A DNA stretch of 6,513 bases, taken from contig JAYZJV010000042.1 in the NCBI GenBank assembly GCA_036164085.1, positions 1-6,513 of the forward strand, in the 5' to 3' direction. A program made the translations under genes and the position numbers. Shown here one piece after another: positions 4,919 through 6,513 of the stretch (positions within the stretch are counted from its first letter, which is position 1; each line of letters starts with the position of its first letter). The DNA is from TMED-70 sp036164085. GTDB taxonomy: Bacteria > Chloroflexota > Dehalococcoidia > Lucifugimonadales > Lucifugimonadaceae. The notes beneath the pieces are model-generated. The model searched no databases. It was not told the DNA's origin and was given only the letters and a program-made list of their open reading frames with translations.

Positions 4919-6406
4919 TTGAACCAAAGAAAAATAAAAGAATCATTAATTATAGTTGATATCGGAACTTCATCAGTAAAAACTTCTGTTTTTGATTTAA
5001 ACGGGAAAATTTTACCAGAATTTTCAATATCCATTCCTCATAGAATAATTAGCAAAAATGATGGGACCTCAGAGCAAGATACAGAACTTTTACGTTCAAT
5101 TGTTGAAAAATCTATCGATGATGTACTTGAAAAATCTGAAGGATTTATAGAAAAAATCATTGGAGTTGGTTTTGATTCTATGGCCAGTACTTTAGTAGGC
5201 ATTAACAAACAAGGAGACCCTTTGACTCCAATATATACATATGCTGATACCAGATCAAATAATCAAGTTTATAAAATCAAACAAGATTTTGATGAAACTT
5301 TACTTCACCACGATACAGGAGCAGCGCAACATACTTCTTATGTACCTTCAAAAATAATGTGGATGAAGGAAAATCTTAATAATTTTAAAGAAGTTGAAAA
5401 ATTTGTTGATTTTTCTACTTATATTTTTTCAAAATGGTTTGAAAAGAAAACTTTTAAAGCTAGTTATTCTATATCTTCTTGGAGTGGTTTATTAGATAGA
5501 AACAAATTGGAATGGCATTCAGATTTACTTAAATATTTAGATATTTCTGAAGATAATTTACCCATATTACATTCTTATGACCAATATGAAATAGGCTTAA
5601 ATAAGAATTACTTTAATAGATGGGAAAAGTTATCAAACACTCCATTTTTTTTATCAGTTGGAGATGGGATGGCAGCAACAGTTGGAAGTGGTTGTGCTAG
5701 TAAAAAGAAAGTTGCTATTACAGTTGGGAGCACTGGAGCAATCAGAATTTTTTTAGATTCAAAAGTTGATAAAATACCAAAAGGCTTGTGGTGTTATAGA
5801 TTGCAAAGAAAATACACACTCTTAGGAGGCTCTTTTTCAGAGGGTGGAAATTTAATTAATTGGGCAAATGATAATTTAAAATTACCAAAAGTAGATAAAT
5901 TAAATAATGAACTATTTAAATTAGAACCAGGTGAACATGGAATTTCTGCTTTACCGTTTTTACTTGGAGAGCGAGCTTTAGGATGGTCTAATAACTCTAA
6001 AGCGACACTTTCTGGATTGAAATTTTCAAATACTTCTCTTGAAATATTACAGTCAATTTTAGAATCAATAAGCTATAGATTTTTTTTGGTTTATCAAATG
6101 CTTCAAAGCTTTATAGATAACGAATCAGAAATAATAGCCAGCGGAGGAGCTATAAAAAATTTGCCTTGGTGGATTCAAACAACATCTGATGTTTTAGGGA
6201 AGGAAATAAATATTTCAAAAGATGATCAAGATACCGGAAGAGGTGTAGCATTAATGGTACTAAAGGCTTTGGGACAAATAAGAAATTTTGATGATATTGG
6301 TACTGAAATAGAAGAAAAATATTATCCAAATGAAAAAAATCACAAAATTCATATGGAATTAATAGGTTCTCATTTAAAGCTTTATGAAAAAATGATGAAT
6401 GATTAA
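4919..6406 (+). CDS. FGGY-family carbohydrate kinase
   Basis: The 495-residue cytoplasmic enzyme phosphorylates a sugar, sugar acid or polyol with ATP, and its length is normal for the family. The first phosphate motif is VDIGTSSVKTSVFD (13-26, Asp14); FDSMAS (85-90) is the substrate-side strand; SVGDGMAATVGSG (246-258) holds the catalytic base Asp249; ITVGSTGAIR (267-276) is the second phosphate loop; and IIASGGAIKNLPWWIQTTSDVLGKEI (405-430) is the adenosine motif. FLLGERALGW (347-356) resembles gluconokinase- and xylulokinase-type members, so gluconate, xylulose or a related pentose or acid are the leading candidates. All catalytic elements are present. The start is a TTG: the codon two before it is TAA (4913-4915), and no ATG occurs before residue 88, which lies beyond the phosphate loop. 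No Shine-Dalgarno sequence is seen. A FAD-dependent oxidoreductase follows after 27 bases, suggesting a catabolic operon in which the substrate is oxidised and phosphorylated. Confidence 0.9.
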   Translation: MNQRKIKESLIIVDIGTSSVKTSVFDLNGKILPEFSISIPHRIISKNDGTSEQDTELLRSIVEKSIDDVLEKSEGFIEKIIGVGFDSMASTLVGINKQGDPLTPIYTYADTRSNNQVYKIKQDFDETLLHHDTGAAQHTSYVPSKIMWMKENLNNFKEVEKFVDFSTYIFSKWFEKKTFKASYSISSWSGLLDRNKLEWHSDLLKYLDISEDNLPILHSYDQYEIGLNKNYFNRWEKLSNTPFFLSVGDGMAATVGSGCASKKKVAITVGSTGAIRIFLDSKVDKIPKGLWCYRLQRKYTLLGGSFSEGGNLINWANDNLKLPKVDKLNNELFKLEPGEHGISALPFLLGERALGWSNNSKATLSGLKFSNTSLEILQSILESISYRFFLVYQMLQSFIDNESEIIASGGAIKNLPWWIQTTSDVLGKEINISKDDQDTGRGVALMVLKALGQIRNFDDIGTEIEEKYYPNEKNHKIHMELIGSHLKLYEKMMND

Positions 6407-6433
6407 GACAATTTTCAAACAAATAATGATCTA

Positions 6434-6513
6434 ATGAAAAATTCATATGACATAGTAATTATTGGCGGAGGTGTTGTGGGATGTTCTGCAGCGTATTATG
6501 CGTCAAATGAGGG
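6434..6513 (+). CDS. FAD-dependent oxidoreductase, DAO family (5' part only)
   Basis: The ATG at 6434 opens a frame that runs off the window; 26 complete codons are visible. They read MKNSYDIVIIGGGVVGCSAA followed by YYAS. This is a beta-alpha-beta dinucleotide-binding start with the GGGVVG (GxGxxG) fingerprint and a preceding acidic residue, typical of DAO enzymes such as glycerol-3-phosphate, sarcosine, D-amino-acid and L-2-hydroxyglutarate oxidases or dehydrogenases. The Rossmann fold is certain enough, but the substrate cannot be read from 26 residues. The gene lies 27 bases downstream of the FGGY kinase on the same strand with no terminator between. With a glycerol-type kinase this would suggest glycerol-3-phosphate metabolism, but the kinase here looks more like the gluconate/xylulose group. 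No Shine-Dalgarno sequence is visible. Confidence 0.85.
   Translation, partial: MKNSYDIVIIGGGVVGCSAAYYASNE

Noticed and set aside
6150..6446. 98-codon open frame on the minus strand
   Set aside because: It is antisense to the C-terminal part of the FGGY kinase and the start of the oxidoreductase, both strongly supported.
1..6513. CRISPR array, insertion sequence, tRNA or riboswitch
   Set aside because: No regularly spaced direct repeats, transposase motifs, tRNA-like cloverleaf or known riboswitch core were seen. A cobalamin riboswitch was considered near the B12 protein, but none is recognisable in the short 404-473 gap.

Overview
This window comes from an AT-rich bacterial genome (roughly 30% G+C by eye). 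Coding is dense on both strands, TTG starts appear alongside ATG, and few starts have a clear Shine-Dalgarno sequence. The standard genetic code fits every frame. The gene set suggests a free-living, possibly aquatic, heterotroph: a cobalamin-type photoreceptor, an arsenite exporter, a sugar-kinase operon and a secreted membrane-anchored protein. No marker gene is present, so I do not assign a lineage.

Positions 1-473 hold two small minus-strand genes: the 5' end of a gene leaving the left edge (1-65, tentative) and a 56-residue zinc-ribbon protein (194-364). The latter diverges from the most notable gene of the window, a 296-residue cobalamin-binding regulator (474-1364). It carries the CarH-type Trp-x9-Glu-His helical-bundle motif and the Asp-x-His-x-x-Gly cobalamin motif, but its DNA-binding domain is an XRE/HTH_3 domain at the C-terminus instead of a MerR domain at the N-terminus. 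A dyad (439-456) in the divergent promoter region is a candidate operator.

Positions 1365-1916 are gene-poor. They contain an A/T hairpin just after the regulator, a plausible promoter, a 52-codon ORF with a good ribosome binding site, and a clear N-terminal remnant of alanine dehydrogenase that is stopped after 39 codons. This looks like a decaying locus.

Positions 1917-4835 hold an Acr3-type arsenite efflux permease on the plus strand. It meets, stop codon to stop codon, a minus-strand pair: an MFS exporter followed after 13 nt by a secreted, C-terminally anchored protein of unknown function. Positions 4836-4918 are a divergent promoter region.

Positions 4919-6513 hold an FGGY-family carbohydrate kinase followed after 27 nt by the start of a DAO-type FAD-dependent oxidoreductase that runs off the right edge. 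The two probably form a catabolic operon for a sugar, sugar acid or polyol. No tRNA, rRNA, CRISPR array, insertion sequence or riboswitch was recognised.
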